From positions 826,561 to 890,560 of the forward strand of contig JAJEKV010000176.1 of the NCBI GenBank assembly GCA_021234155.1: a stretch of 64,000 bases of DNA, given 5' to 3'. The position numbers and the translations under genes are program-made. Source of the DNA: Isoetes taiwanensis (lineage: Eukaryota > Streptophyta > Lycopodiopsida > Isoetales > Isoetaceae). Below are positions 14,389 through 25,347 of this stretch, piece by piece (positions within the stretch are counted from its first letter, which is position 1; each line of letters begins with the position of its first letter). The notes beneath the pieces are model-generated. The model was not told where the DNA came from and did no database searches. It saw only the letters and a program-made list of their open reading frames with translations.

Positions 14389-15784
14389 TGCTGGTTACCA
14401 TATTTTGTTAGTGTGCAGATCATAAATTCTGCACCTTGAAATTCCTTGTTGGCTTTAATGTTTGTTTTGGTATACTATTTCAGTAATTGTACTTTGCATT
14501 TTATAATTAATGACAAAAACTGTCATTAACTTGAGTTGCACCAAAAACTTGAGTTGCAAACTAAGTACCAAACATGTTTCTTATATCTATACAGAAAAGG
14601 ATAGAAATAGTTCAGTTAACTAAAAGAATAGTGGAAACTCAGAGAACAGTTAAAGCAAAAAAAATAGTCACAACAGCTGTAGAGAAGAGGAGTTCTGTCA
14701 TTAATGAAAAAGCTTTACAAAAAATGGAGTCACAAGGACTATTGCAAAACAAGTTCAGATTTAATTAAAAGCTTTACAAAAAGAATAGTCACAAGGACTA
14801 TTGCAAAAAAAAATTGAAACCGGGGATTACAAAAAACAAGGTTTGATCTTCAGGCCATCTTCAGCTCTATATGAAGGGTCAGCCCTCCATGGCATACATC
14901 TTCACAGGAGAGAGTCCCTCGTCGAGGTAAGCCCTCATGCACCCACTCGATCACCCCGCAACGGGCGACGACCCGATGATCCATGATGAGCTTCCACCAC
15001 AGGTGGAGTGAACCATACCGGCGTAACCGGGTGGCCTCCGGAGGAAGATATGGATTCTCGGGAAGAAGGATCCTCCCGGAGAGGAAGAGGAGGGCCATGG
15101 CGGAGGAGGAGCGTGCACAATGGTCGGATAGTGTTCCCGCGAGTGTGGTCTTGAACTTGGCCATGGGCGAAGTGAAGGAGATGGACGGAATGGGAAGGAG
15201 GAAGGAGATGGCGGAATAGACGATGGAGACGGAATGGGCCGGAATGAAGTCTGCAGGCAGAATTTTGGGAATAAAAAGGGATGTTTGCATGCATACGATT
15301 TTGTTTTGGGAATTAGGCGAAGAGGAAAGGATGTATGCATGCATCGATTTCACACCTCGGGGCCGATCCACCCATCTCAATATTTTGCAAATGTAAAATG
15401 TATAGGTTGAACCATATTATGAGACCAATTGCTTGGTATGCAGTTAGCACAACCCTAACACAAAGTTAGCAATATCCCACATGCATACATCACAAAAGGT
15501 TTTGCTGCTTCATTGATAAGTGTGGATAGAGATTAGATGTTGAAAAGTTATGGCTCACGGCTTGTAATCTTCGATTCTGCCGGCAGGTCATCCTTGTCCA
15601 AGATGTAATCCTAGTCCACCCTTTTTTTAGTAATGGGCTCAAATATCCCACATGCATTCAATGTTCCACATGTTACCAAATCAACAATTGCCACAAATGC
15701 CAAATGAATGGATTATGTTAAGGCATATTGTGTACCTATGCATATTGTGTTTGGTAAAGCGTGAGTCAACAATATAGAGATAAC
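14386..15784. other. Intergenic stretch with one GC-rich minus-strand open frame
   Basis: Most of this interval shows nothing recognisable. From 14850 to 15380 the sequence is clearly richer in G and C than its surroundings, and the minus strand stays open for 176 codons. The predicted peptide has a hydrophobic Ser/Pro-rich middle and a His/Arg-rich C-terminal part, but no family I know. Overlapping open frames on the other frames and strand suggest the openness comes from composition. It could be a gene 5' region or leader, since Met codons and purine-rich stretches cluster there. I give coding a low probability. Confidence 0.25.
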
Positions 15785-16431
15785 AAGGAATATTCCTTAT
15801 TACCTTGAAAGGAATATTCCTTATTGCATTGAAAGGAATATTCCTTAGCGCCTAGTTATCAGAAATATTCCTTATTACCTTCAAAGGAATATTCTTTAGT
15901 TTGTTTAAGTGCACCCATAGTTACAAGGAATATTCCTATTACCTTGAAAGGAATATTCCTTATTGGGTAAAAGCATGTTAGAGTGTCCCTTAAAAAGTAT
16001 TATTTAGTGACCAAAAAAGTACCTAAAAAGGTACCCAGGACTGGGTACTGGGTACATGTGTAATATCTCAATAAAAGGTACATTCTAGAACTTTTATATA
16101 TATTTTGGTCTCCAGTAGCATTATCTTTATCTTAACTTTGAATATTAATGCGTTCTTGACTTTTATTTTGGACTTTTGTACTAGTTTTAATGAAAATAAA
16201 AATGAGAAAGTACCCAGTTCTGAAGTACCTAGTGTATGTACTTTTGCAGGTTCCAAAAGTGGTACACCCTAACATGCTCTTACCCTATTGCATTGAAAGG
16301 AATATTCCTTAGTGGCTAGTTATCAAGAATATTCCTTATTACCTTCAAAGGAATATTCTTTAGTTTGTTTAAGTGCACCCATAGTTACAAGGAATATTCT
16401 TATTACATTGAAAGGAATATTCCTCATTGAG
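15785..16431. repeat. Array of palindromic GGAATATTCC units, split by a MITE
   Basis: About 12 copies of AAGGAATATTCCTT or close variants occur, roughly 7 at 15785-15964 and 5 at 16290-16431. In the cleanest part the period is 24 bases, with linkers such as TTATTACCTTGAA or TTATTGCATTGAA. The two blocks share a longer direct duplication containing TTTGTTTAAGTGCACCC. Each core is a perfect inverted repeat. No coding potential is supported. Confidence 0.9.
15965..16285. mobile_element. 321-bp MITE with imperfect terminal inverted repeats
   Basis: The left end reads GGGTAAAAGCATGTTAG and the reverse complement of the right end reads GGGTAAGAGCATGTTAG. The match runs for 22 bases with two mismatches. 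The element is flanked by TATT on both sides (15961-15964 and 16286-16289). The array it sits in supplies an internal empty site: the uninterrupted form CCTTATTGCATTGAAAGG at about 15819. Removing the element plus one TATT restores that form exactly. Inside are several GTACCCAG/CTGGGTAC words that form secondary inverted repeats. No open frame is present, so it is non-autonomous. The superfamily is uncertain. Confidence 0.85.
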
Positions 16432-17371
16432 TATAGCCTTTCATTTGAGCTAGGCTTGTGGGATATATGCCAAAGATCAACCATTGGCCAATTGGGTGTA
16501 AAAGAGGACAAAGGGGAAAGATTTTGAGAAAAGGATGTTGAACAAATCATTGGCACAAATCATTGGTTAGGAACAAATCATTGGGTATGGTAACAGCCAT
16601 ATGTAAACGGGGGGAGAAGGGAATAGACAGGATTCCTTTTTTTACATGTGGTGACTGGTTGATTCCGATGGCGGGAGGAGATCGAACGACTAGATCACAA
16701 TCCATATCCCCAATTCAAATGCAAACTCACCGACCCGATTCTTGAGGAGATCAATGCCAAGTGGAAACCAATTGAACAAAATCAAACGGAGAGGCAACAT
16801 CGAAGTTCAGAGGTAATTCTATTCTTAAACATGCTTTTGTTCCTAATCTAACAATTGCTTATGATGTTCTACACAGATGCACAAAGAGGAGACTTTAACA
16901 ATGTTGGAAGCATGGATCGAAAGCTAAGGGAGTAGCAGCCGGACAAGGGGATGAGGAATCCCACCATTCAAAAGCAGAACTAGAGAGTATTCTCATTCAA
17001 CTTAAACGGGAAGTTGTGCATGCAAAAGCAATCAACAAAGTGTGCTGAAAAGGGCTGAGGTTTGGAGATTCAATAGTCTCAAAACCATACTTTACCAATC
17101 TCTATCATAAATGGTAACGCTGGCGAGAAGTAACATGTCTTTGCTTCTGTTAGAACTCCACCAACTTCCAAACAAATTGCCCCGACACTCTTCTCACAAT
17201 TTTCGGAATGGGACCATTGCTGATCTCACAATCGCCAGACCTTCTCGGGATGAATCTTGAGTCTTGAACTTGAATCTTGAGACCTTCGCTACGATTGTTT
17301 TTACAACTTACACTAAGTATAACAGTCTTGGAACTATATAAACAATATATTAATGTTTGTGTTTTAATGGT
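16432..17371. other. Gene-poor stretch with weak exon-like segments
   Basis: A plus-strand open segment at 16563-16745 continues, after a stop, into sequence ending in a good donor (CAGAG|GTAATTC near 16812). A possible next exon starts after ACACAG near 16876 and contains EETLTMLEAWIES before a stop. That block is faintly like a trihelix DNA-binding motif, but it is too short to assign. The rest shows nothing recognisable. Confidence 0.25.
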
Positions 17372-20300
17372 TCACATTCGGATTACATTCGCGGTCCATG
17401 CCTTAGTGCATAGAAAAGTTACTTCAACAACAAGTTTAACGATTACGAGAGATTCTACAATCTGCGGTAAATTTCCCCAACATTTCATGCCAATAGTAGT
17501 CGGTTCATATGTATAAGATGTACCTTTAATCTTATGTTTGACTGGCCCAATGGAAATCTCCCAAATTACATCGATTTCGGGATGGACAAGAACTTTTTTT
17601 TCCTTGAATAAGCTCCCGTACTTTTGATGGCAACCCAGAATCAATTCAAAGTAGTTACCAGCTATAACTTCATTACCACAATAAAATTCATTTCCATAGT
17701 CATCCTTGGTGTTTCTTCGAGGGCATGTTTTCACTTCGATACGCCCGGATGAGATAAGGGACCCTTTCATAATTGTAATGCGGGGATATGAATGATGCAA
17801 AATAATCTCCAACCCCAGACCGTCTTCATCATCCATTGTCCACGCCATTTGCCCACAAGTCCTGCCTCGCACTCCATCTTCTTCAACATTGTCCCCTGTT
17901 TGTAGGCTCTAGTTTTTTCAACTTCCACCTGCCACAATGATCAGCATTCTCACAAGCAGGCCAATCAAAATTGATGCATGTCTTACAAAACATGAAAGAG
18001 ATCTACACATTAACTTTGTTGGATCATTTGGATCTATGGATGATACGGCCGATGAAGAGATTGCACCCCTTTCACTGGGAGCACATCAAATCTGGGGAAC
18101 GGTCAATGTCGACACCTTCCAAAATACCCTTCGACATCAGAAATTTTCTCTTCAAGAACCTCACATGCGCCGTGATTTTTTATCACTTTCCCATCCTTTT
18201 TCTTTAGCCTTCACTGAGCCATAGTTTGGCTATCTTCTCCGGCCATGTGCCCCTTCCCATGTCCCCGAGCAAAAGAAATTCGATTAGCATTCTCGATCTT
18301 ATGCTCTTGATGATACCTAGTTACATGATAGAAAGCTCTTCTTTCTCGACTTGAATTGGCTGCACACCGTCGACCAAACTAAGTGGTATTTCATATGGCC
18401 AAAGACCATTTTCTTTTCAGCCAATTGAGGTGCACCTTTGAATGCTTTTTGTACAAAAAAAATGAGTATCATGTGTTTTGTCATCTGGAAATAAAGGTGC
18501 ACACATTTCCCTCATTTTACCCTGCACTTTGAACATCGGATGTGGGACCAATATGATGATTTGTTCATTGTACCAATGTTGTGCTTTGAATCTCGTTGAA
18601 TGGCTTCAAAGTATAATTCTCTCAGAAATCAATAATCGATAATACTGTATCATCACTAAGACTCTTCATGGATTCCTTTGAATTGTTTGCTCGCCAATGT
18701 GCCACAAAGTTATGATATACAAACTTCGACATATGATCAAACATGTTATCCAACATATTATCGGAGCTGCCTTTCTTGTCAATTAGCTTTTAGTCTTCGC
18801 GAAGTTCCTTTCTTCGAGGGCTCATTAACGTAACCATAGACTTGCCAATCAAGCGTTTGATCAATCTGCTCCTTGTATTCTCTTGGACACAACTCAATTA
18901 ATTGTTTCCCACAATTTCCACAATCTAATTTGAGCATGAGCTTCAGATGCGCACACACCACAATTGCACGAACAATTTTCATGGAGTCTTGACCTCATCA
19001 AATTAAATGCCTGCTTGTACAGATCTGATTGCTCATGTTTCACGCAACAACATGTGTTTCTTTCCTTTAGCCCAATCCGAACCTCTGGATACTGATCCAC
19101 AAAATTCTGGAATAATTCAGCCTGTAAAATTACAGTGAAATAAAATTAGTCACCTCATTACATTACATTACATACAAATCTTTTACATATTCAAGACCCT
19201 AAACTCCCACACATACATGTACATTCTGACATGAATTTTATTTCATTTACTATGAAGTCACATAATTTTTTGACAATTAATACATCTCCACACTAATTTC
19301 TTCTTAGTTACTGCCTACATCTACAATACATCTAGAATATACATGTAAACAAATATACATCCGTAATATACATGTAAACAAATATACATGTACGCTTTTG
19401 CCATGAAATAATTTGACATTTCCATGTACAACAACTAGGGCGATCGCATCTACATTACATTCAAAAGTAAAGAAATCTGTTACAAAACTTTACATCAAGC
19501 AGTTACAAAATAAAAGACATCTTTATTACGCCAAAAAAGTAAAGAAATCTACAAAACTGTACATGGTTGTTAAAAAAAAAAACATCTTTATTCTGAAAAA
19601 CAAGATGCAATTCTGATTAGTCGTTTTGTTGTAATGTCAATATATTGAATTGGTTGTGTCATCTTCTTCATGACATCTCTAATTTTGGTGAAACCTTTGA
19701 GTTATCTAACCAAAAGCGAGCAACCATATCCTTCATAGCCTGATGATCTATCGTATTTGTTCTTGGATTTCGACCGCTAATGCCCACAGATTTGTTCCAC
19801 CTAGTGACATTCTTTTCCTTCTCTCCACTCGCTAGTTTCATATTTCTAGGATGTATTTTCGGCAACTTAGTACGCTAGTGAAGTCTTCGTAATTCTCCTT
19901 CCTCCTCTAACCACCATAGATAGTACTGGGAATGCTTTGCAAAGAAGTCCGTCATTGCTATTTGCATTTTGATGTCTTGGAGGCCATCCTTTTAAATTCT
20001 TTACCGGACTGTTTTTCACGATTGCCTCTTGAGGCCTTCCAATGACTGGTTCAAATAGGAATTGCAATCTTTTGTCCCCGCAATAATCTTCTTGCAAATA
20101 TACTTTTTGTCGTTTTGGAGTCAAATTAGATATATCATTCATTATGAGATTTTACGTAAGCATTCACCTTTCTTCTAATTGGCACGTATCCACCCCTACA
20201 AACCCTCTGTTTTCGATTTTCTTTTGCTTGTAACAAAGGTGCTTTCCCAAAACTTCATCAACGGGGAGGGATTGAAATCCGAACCCGATCGTCAACCTCA

Positions 20301-20395
20301 AGTGTTTGCATGAGAGTCCAATCCTTCTTCCATAGTTTCTTCTTCAACCGGTGCTTTAAGACATCGATCCATTCGTAGAAAGGGGATACAACATC
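17372..20395 (-). pseudogene. Decayed multi-exon gene of an uncharacterised transposase-like family
   Basis: Minus-strand exon-like blocks follow one another. A block starts after a TTTTTTGTGCAG acceptor at 20395 (DVVSPFYEWIDVLKHRL). Blocks at 20142-19867 and 19865-19668 follow, the latter with VARFWLDNSKVSP. A block starts after TTTTACAG at 19121 and reads LFQNFVDQYPEVRIGLKERN, then a Cys/His-rich region (CCCVKHEQ; ENCSCNCGVC). Next come HLVWSTVCSQFKSR (near 18400) and FARGHGKGHMAGE (near 18260). A 166-codon open segment at 17872-17372 carries GNYFELILGCHQKYGSLFKEKK. I recall this order (FW-x-NS-x-VSP, Cys cluster, SDG-x3-QFKS, HGKG) from an RNase H-like family in several eukaryotes, in genomes of mosses, lycophytes and animals. 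The expected SDG has become STV. Frameshifts and stops separate the blocks, so the gene is dead. The function of intact members is unknown to me. Confidence 0.55.
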
Positions 20396-21678
20396 CTGCA
20401 CAAAAAATCAGATTATTAACCAGATTTGTATTACTGCTTGAAGGGATTTGTATTAATGCTTGAAGGAAAGGGATTTCAATTTCTTCAAGATACATTTGTT
20501 TCTTGAAATGCATTCGATTTATGAGCAGCTATAATCGATTCGGGCCAAGTTTTCGTTGAGATAGAATCCGGAGCCATGTTTGATCGATTGAGGAAAGTTC
20601 AAAATATGCGCCAAAGTTTTTTTTTTTTTCGCAGCAAGATATTTAGATTTTATTGATAGAGAAGCTAGTACAAGATTTCGGGAGGATTTGGTATAATTAT
20701 GGAGAATATTGTACGTCAACCGCCTTTATTAATGATAGGCAACTCCATGTAAAATTCAAAATGTACATTACAAACACTTTAACCCAGTTCAAATTTTTAC
20801 ATCAATATACAAAAAAATTCAATCACCCTTTCATGCTTCTACCCTGGACTCAACAATATATATAAGCAGATATCTAAAAGATAAGATAAGATAAGATAAG
20901 ATAAGATAAGATAAGATAAGATAAGATGGATTTTTACATCCGCGGGAACCAACGGGTTATGGGATGGCACATGCAAGGGCAATAGCCCATCTAAAACCTG
21001 GGGACTAGGCCCCATCAAAAATTAAAAGACTACCAAGAAGAAGATAATGCTAATGCTAGTGGTAATTTTGTGCTTCTAAATTTATCTAGACATAGCCAGT
21101 CCAAGGATTAGAAGGCCATTTATCTAGAATAATTGTTTACCTCCCCGTACACTGCCCATTTTTTTGCGGTGGCTGCTGCCCTCACCCTTGCGAGCTCCTC
21201 CCACGGGTTACACAATTGAAGAGGGAGAGGTCCTCCCGTGATCGGAGAAACTAGTTGCCTCGAGATGGTTTCCATACTGAAGAACATGTAAGCGGCTAAG
21301 AGTGTCTTGAAACTGAACCAAAAGATGGCGAGGACGATCAGGTCTTGCCGCTCCCACCCTAGTAGCGGAGACAACTCCACCAACCTTCACATGCATGACA
21401 TCAGTGAAAAAAATGCAAAGCCGCATCCATATCAGAATGGGCATCATCTTCTGCCTCTGCAACCCCTATATATGCAAGTTCAGGCACTTCTGGCTACTAG
21501 CTCGACACTGCGACTCCTGGCCCCCTTGGGATTGTGGAGATGTCTATACTCCCACGTCAACATGTTCCCTTTGCCTATGCCAAGGAAGAGAGCCCTTCAG
21601 TATTTTGAAAATCGAGATAAAATAGCATTGTGCCAAATAAATATACATTCCTGAGCACTTTGAAGATTTGTACCAAAA
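20396..21678. other. Intergenic stretch between two pseudogenes
   Basis: No gene is supported. It contains the AAGAT pentanucleotide array listed separately. A GC-richer patch at about 21120-21540 has open frames on both strands but no recognisable domain. Some of the latter could be a non-repeat upstream part of the PPR pseudogene that starts at 21679, but I see no PPR motif in it. Confidence 0.4.
20881..20927. repeat. (ATAAG)n pentanucleotide microsatellite
   Basis: About nine perfect copies of ATAAG in tandem, ending in ATAAGATGG. Each junction creates a GATAAG word, the core of plant I-box/GATA-factor sites. That is most likely a side effect of the repeat. Confidence 0.95.
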
Positions 21679-22892
21679 ATGCATTGTATCACATATGGCA
21701 GGCAACTTCCTGAGAAGGTCATAAATAACACACTCCAATTTGATATTGCTTTGGATATTACACTTGTGGATATGTATGGTAAATGTAAAAACCTGGAGGA
21801 AGCACGGTTCATCTTTCAAGGCCATGTCAAATCCAGCATCACGGTGTTGTGGAATGTCATTGATTGCAGCTTATATCCAGCATGGAGAAGCACTCTGTCT
21901 GTGCCCTGTATTCTTTTGACAATATGCAATATAAAGCAGTAAAGCCTGATGGTATCATATTTCTAAGCATCATAAAGGCCTGTGTTATCTTACACGCTAT
22001 AGAACAGGGCAGGTATATTCATGAGCAGGTCATAGCATTTATGCTTCAATCTGACAGGGGAATAACTTAGTAGATATATGTATGTCAAATGTGGTTCCTT
22101 AAAGGAGGCATTCAGTATGTTGAGCAGGTTGTGGAAGCAAGATATTGTGTCATGGAACAGAATGCTTTTAGGATATATCCAGCATAATGAAGGTCGTCTT
22201 GCTCTCGACTGTTTCAATGACATGCAACATCAAGGCATCAAGGCTGATGAGGTCACCTTTCTGAGCATCATGAAGGCATGCAAAACTACTGGTGCAACAG
22301 AGCAAGCCAGGCATACATCAACAAATGACTAGGAATGTGTTTTAATGCAATGTTGTTATTGGTAATTCACGTGATATATGTAAAATGTGGAAATTTTGAA
22401 GAGGCATGCAGAGTCTTTGACAGTATACTAGATCAAGATGTGATACCATGGAATATATTGCTTGCAGGGTACTTCCAGCAGGCTGAAAGCCATATTGCCT
22501 TACAATGTTTTTATAGCATGCAACAGTGAGTTACAAAGCCTAACAAAGTTACATATTTGGGCTTATTGAAAGCATACAGCAGTCTACACATAGACCAAGG
22601 CAGACAATTTCATGAGATGATTATTGAAAGTGAACTTCAGTCAGATATTGTTGTTGAAAGCTCCCCTATAGATATGTAGAGTAAATGTGGGAACTTGGAA
22701 GAGGCACATAAATTTTTTGAAACATTAGTACATTACAGGATATGACTGTGGTAACTTGGAGCCCAATGATTGCTAGATATGTGCAGCATGGTGAAGGTCT
22801 TCATACCCTAATTGTTTTTGAGAAAATGTTGAACGATGGTATAAATTCTGACAATACCATATTCTGAAGTGTGCTGAAAGCATGTAGAAGTA
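21679..22892 (+). pseudogene. PLS-type pentatricopeptide repeat (PPR) pseudogene
   Basis: PPR proteins bind RNA in plastids and mitochondria and act in editing, splicing or stability. Here successive frames spell repeated PPR blocks: LVDMYGKCKNLEEARFIF (near 21765), VKPDGIIFLSIIKACVILH (near 21941), DMYVKCGSLKEAFSML (22075), DIVSWNRMLLGYIQH, IKADEVTFLSIMKACKTTGA, then VKCGNFEEACRVFDSI (22380), DVIPWNILLAGYFQ and further weaker blocks to about 22890 (TVVTWSPMIARYVQHGEG). About five P-L-S sets are visible. At least four frameshifts or in-frame stops break it; for example, the stop at 22527-22529 interrupts a block. No E/DYW editing domain is seen after the last block. Intact PLS proteins are usually 500-900 residues, so both ends are also missing. 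Confidence 0.9.
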
Positions 22893-24342
22893 GGTGAATA
22901 TGACGGGATATCAAAGTGAGGAATTTCTACTGGCAATATCACATCTGGGATGAATAGATAAAACAATTTGGAGTGCATCTGCAAAGTCTAAGGCATGGCA
23001 ATTGCAGGGATTGCAAAGCAAATGGGTGACGCCATTGGCCGCATTTTAATACTGTCATGATGATTATACAACTCCTCCAGCCCAATGAGCATCTTGTTAA
23101 CGTCTAGGGTCTTCCATTTGTCTTGAAGGGATGAGTGCAAACAATATGGTTGGCAGAGAAGAGAACGTAATATGCGACTTCTTCAGTATCTTGCTATGAA
23201 TGTTTCTTCGTCATGCACATTATAGAGTAGCAGCAAATATGTGGAACCAACAAGGTAAATCCCTTCCTGACCTTGCATGCCTCTACTAGAGTTTTTATAC
23301 GTTCACTTTTAAATTAGTAACTGCAAGGATTATGATTTACATTTCAGAAGCCTGGATATAGAATAAAGGAATCATACTCATCTTCAATATGTTCAAATTG
23401 CAAATCCAGAACTCGTCAGAGCATTTACAACTAACAGGTAATACAATGGCAGGCCTGTGCATAATGGAAATTGCAAGTAAAAATGGTAAGTGTTCTTTTT
23501 ATGTGCAGGTATGGAACAGAGTTGTCAAATCATCTTGAAGACTTTTGTGCATACATGGGAAGAAGTACATGTGTCTAAGCCCGCATTGAATTATGAAGAA
23601 AAGTTTGATGATCCACCCTTGTCTATAGCAAGGTAAGAACAATTGTTTCTGACAATGGGAGCAAGAAAATTATAGTTCGGATTTGCACATCTATTAGAAA
23701 AGCATAGTCTCTTGCCAAAAGGTTATGTCCGTGCTCAATTCAGAAAAGGTGTTATGTTACTTGGATTGTGACACTCTCTTGGCTATGATGAACACAAATA
23801 GTTTGCTTTTTGAACTTCATAATGCTGGTAAGCCCTTGTGGTAAATATTTTACCTGAGAATGTTGAAGTTGGGAGCAATGATATGGAGAACATGTCCATG
23901 CTATCGAGGCAGCCCATGGCTTAGCTGATTACACTTCAGAATTTCCTCACCAAATAATTATGTGAATCTACCCTTCCACTATTTATTTCACTGTCATTTC
24001 ATTGAAGATTCCAGGATCCCATTTTTTTAAAAGTCCCTGCAAAAAGCAAAGGCTTTTCATAATGGTTCACTGCTCTTGATCATCAAGCTTCCATCGGATG
24101 CGTCAAGAAAACACACAGCTTTTTATAGCCAGCATTTAGCCGATTTTGCACCAGATCTTGCACCAAATATACGACCTATGTTGCATACTTGAAGGGTCCT
24201 ACTTGATAAAGGACATAAAAGGCTAGCAAAAGGAAAGAAATTAAAAGCTCGAAGCATATAGCTCTAAGAAAATAGGTGTAATGGGGTTTCAACTCATCAT
24301 CTAGGGGTCAAGAAAAGTAACTATTTAGGAGTTTTTGCCATT
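22893..24342. other. Gene-poor stretch containing one orphan exon
   Basis: Apart from the exon-like segment at 23509-23632 described separately, I see no family, repeat array or element end in this interval. Confidence 0.4.
23509..23632 (+). other. Orphan exon-like segment of unknown gene
   Basis: A 124-base block lies between a good acceptor (TTATGTGCAG) and a strong donor (AAG|GTAAGAAC). It is open throughout in one frame, reading ILKTFVHTWEEVHVSKPA and later EEKFDDPPLSIAR. The peptide looks like natural protein rather than low-complexity sequence. I do not recognise the parent gene. No matching neighbouring exons were found, so this is probably a captured or relic exon. Confidence 0.35.
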
Positions 24343-25347
24343 CTAGAATGGGACTCGCATGAAACCAACAAACCGCCCACTTAGACTTGCTTCTCATTCA
24401 TCTCAGCAGATTTTCTACAATGGTGGATAGTGGGTAGCCGCACACATGCGAACTACCCATAAAAAATAAAGGGAAAATCCAATTATATCATTTGGACCCC
24501 AACAAAATACAATGCTAATAGAGAGATGGGCTAGTGTACACCAAAAGCTTATCAGGGATTAAAAAACCCCCCGCCCTTTCGGGTTTTTCGGGGAAAACCC
24601 TAGTGATAAGCCTTCGACGAAGGGGCTTGGACAAGCGGAAGGCATAAAAATCGCTCCCAAAACCCGCGAATGGAAAAGTCGAAGCAGATCATTTCGCTAA
24701 CTTTTGTACGCACATCACCAACAAAACAACAAGACAAAACAAACTCCCGTGAGTGGAGGGGCTGATTCTGGCGTGCGTGCGATGAAAAATACAATAACAA
24801 AGAAGGGGAGGGGTGGGTTCAAAGAGAATAAAGGTGCTGGAGAGAAGAGGAAGCGCCGGCGAGAAGTCAAAGCGTAAAACAGCGAAAAATAGCCGGAACT
24901 CCCACCAGAATAGGCATGCGCCGCATGCAAATGCATGCATGCTCGTCCCATTCTAGAATGGCGATCCGATGTCTCCTGGATCGATGGGATTCTAGAATGG
25001 GACTCGCATGAAACCAACAAACGGCGAATACCAAAGGACTTCCTTAACAAACTAGGATCGAGGGACGAAGGTCACGGGATGAAGGCTAAAAAGGCGAAAA
25101 AGGACAAAGATGAAAGAAACGCCAAATTGGCTAAATTAGTGAAGAGGCCCCTCCCCCCGCCGGAAACAATTCAAAGAGAATAAGGTAGTTGAGAGAAGAG
25201 GAAGCGCCGATGAGAAGTCGAAGCAGAAACGCGCCTAAAATAGCGAACTCCCAACCAGAATGGGCATGCGCCGCCCGCATGCATGCAAAACATGCATGCT
25301 CGTCCCATTCTAGAATGGCGATCCGATGTCTCGGATCGATGGGATTA
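24343..25347. repeat. Duplicated modules with CCATTCTAGAATGG palindromes
   Basis: A module of about 155 bases at 24838-24991 recurs in direct orientation at 25191-25347. Both start with GAGAGAAGAGGAAGCGCCG and end with CGATCCGATGTCTC...GGATCGATGGGAT. A second shared word, TTCTAGAATGGGACTCGCAT, occurs at about 24347 and again at about 24990. The palindrome CCATTCTAGAATGG is present in each, along with clustered GCATGC and CATGCATG words. The region is GC-richer than its surroundings. Open frames here (for example 24935-25183, rich in Lys) shift between the two copies and are not supported as genes. Confidence 0.75.

Noticed and set aside
14850-15380. 176-codon minus-strand frame as a confident gene
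   Set aside because: Several overlapping frames are open in the same GC-rich patch, and the peptide matches no family I know. Kept only as a low-confidence note.
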